A program made the translations under genes and the position numbers. From positions 5,907,807 to 5,971,806 of the forward strand of contig NZ_LT985361.1 in NCBI RefSeq assembly GCF_900269665.1: a stretch of DNA of 64,000 nt, given 5' to 3'. This DNA comes from Nocardia suismassiliense. Lineage in GTDB: Bacteria; Actinomycetota; Actinomycetes; Mycobacteriales; Mycobacteriaceae. The notes beneath the pieces were generated by a model. That model was not told the DNA's origin. It saw only the letters and a program-made list of their open reading frames with translations, and searched no databases. Within the stretch, counting starts at the first letter, position 1, and each line of letters starts with the position of its first letter. Of this stretch, positions 63,850 to 64,000 are shown in pieces.

Positions 63850-64000
63850 CTGGCCAACGAGTCCCCGCCGGTGCTGCACACGCACGACCGCTACGGCCAC
63901 CGGGTCGACGAGGTGGAGTTTCATCCGCACTGGCACGACCTGATGAATGTCGCTGTGTCGCACGGCCTGCACGGCGCGCCGTGGCTGGACGAGCGACCCG
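63850..64000 (+). CDS. Acyl-CoA dehydrogenase, AidB-like, internal fragment
   Basis: From the end of the poly-G the plus strand reads LANESPPVLHTHDRYGHRVD, then EVEFHPHWHDLMNVAVSHGL and HGAPWLDERP, continuing past the right edge. This is the N-terminal region of AidB-type acyl-CoA dehydrogenases (PVLxTHDxYGxRxDEVEFHPxWH, then HGLHxxPW). The start codon and first ~50 codons are lost in the artefact. It does not belong with the RHS gene. Confidence 0.7.
   Translation, partial: MANESPPVLHTHDRYGHRVDEVEFHPHWHDLMNVAVSHGLHGAPWLDERP

Noticed and set aside
63768..63972. N-terminal extension of the RHS protein to 63972
   Set aside because: It reads through adapter-like and poly-G sequence and antisense of an AidB-like gene.

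Overview
The window is high-GC actinobacterial DNA. Codon use, GAGG-type ribosome binding sites, coupled ATGA or TGATG junctions and the family mix (type I polyketide synthases, AveC-like proteins, XRE regulators, a MobF relaxase, DUF4192) point to Nocardia or a close relative in Mycobacteriales. The genus is inferred; no rRNA or housekeeping marker is present.

Layout. (1) 1-18.8 kb is a polyketide locus. It holds the end of a multi-ACP protein, a 1910-residue AT-KS-KS(CLF)-KR-DH synthase of polyunsaturated-fatty-acid/enediyne-like architecture, and an enediyne-type hotdog thioesterase, all translationally coupled on the plus strand. These are followed by an AveC-like membrane protein and two FAD monooxygenases of the polyether-epoxidase type on the minus strand, one of them broken. 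A second AveC-like protein and a 1748-residue KS-AT-DH-KR-ACP synthase follow on the plus strand. (2) 18.8-28.1 kb is a decaying accessory stretch: two broken TetR genes, a broken secreted alpha/beta-hydrolase, and a duplicated divergent GNAT / N-acyl-D-amino-acid deacylase pair in which opposite members have decayed. Intact AraC-type and XRE-type regulators follow. (3) 28.4-29.1 kb is an integration scar: a strong hairpin, the 3' end of a tRNA, a perfect 28-nt palindrome and a broken tyrosine recombinase. (4) 29.2-58.0 kb is an integrative or plasmid-like element. It carries many small unknown genes, DUF4192 (one intact, one decayed copy), a DNA methyltransferase, a DUF932 protein, a YraN-like/ComM-like pair, a ParB-domain protein, a Prim-Pol, a NADAR-SLOG fusion, SSB, a zinc-ribbon protein and a 1876-residue MobF relaxase-helicase. 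GC-rich hairpins lie in several of its intergenic gaps. A lower-GC gene on the opposite strand (44.3-45.4 kb) looks like a later arrival. (5) 58.3-59.2 kb holds an IS110 remnant and a NIPSNAP gene. (6) 59.3-63.8 kb holds an RHS polymorphic toxin with a HYD1-type ADP-ribosyltransferase tip and its DUF6881 candidate immunity protein. (7) 63.77-63.85 kb resembles a sequencing adapter followed by poly-G. It fuses the RHS gene to an unrelated AidB-like acyl-CoA dehydrogenase fragment and is probably an assembly artefact.

How the parts work together. The polyketide genes form a plausible pathway: chain assembly by the two synthases, release by the thioesterase, epoxidation by the FAD enzymes, and ring or spiroketal formation by the AveC-like proteins. 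That pairing of parts is the most novel feature here, but the product is inferred. The element genes supply replication, partition-like, ssDNA-handling and conjugative nicking functions. The type IV secretion, coupling protein and replication initiator genes are not visible in this window.
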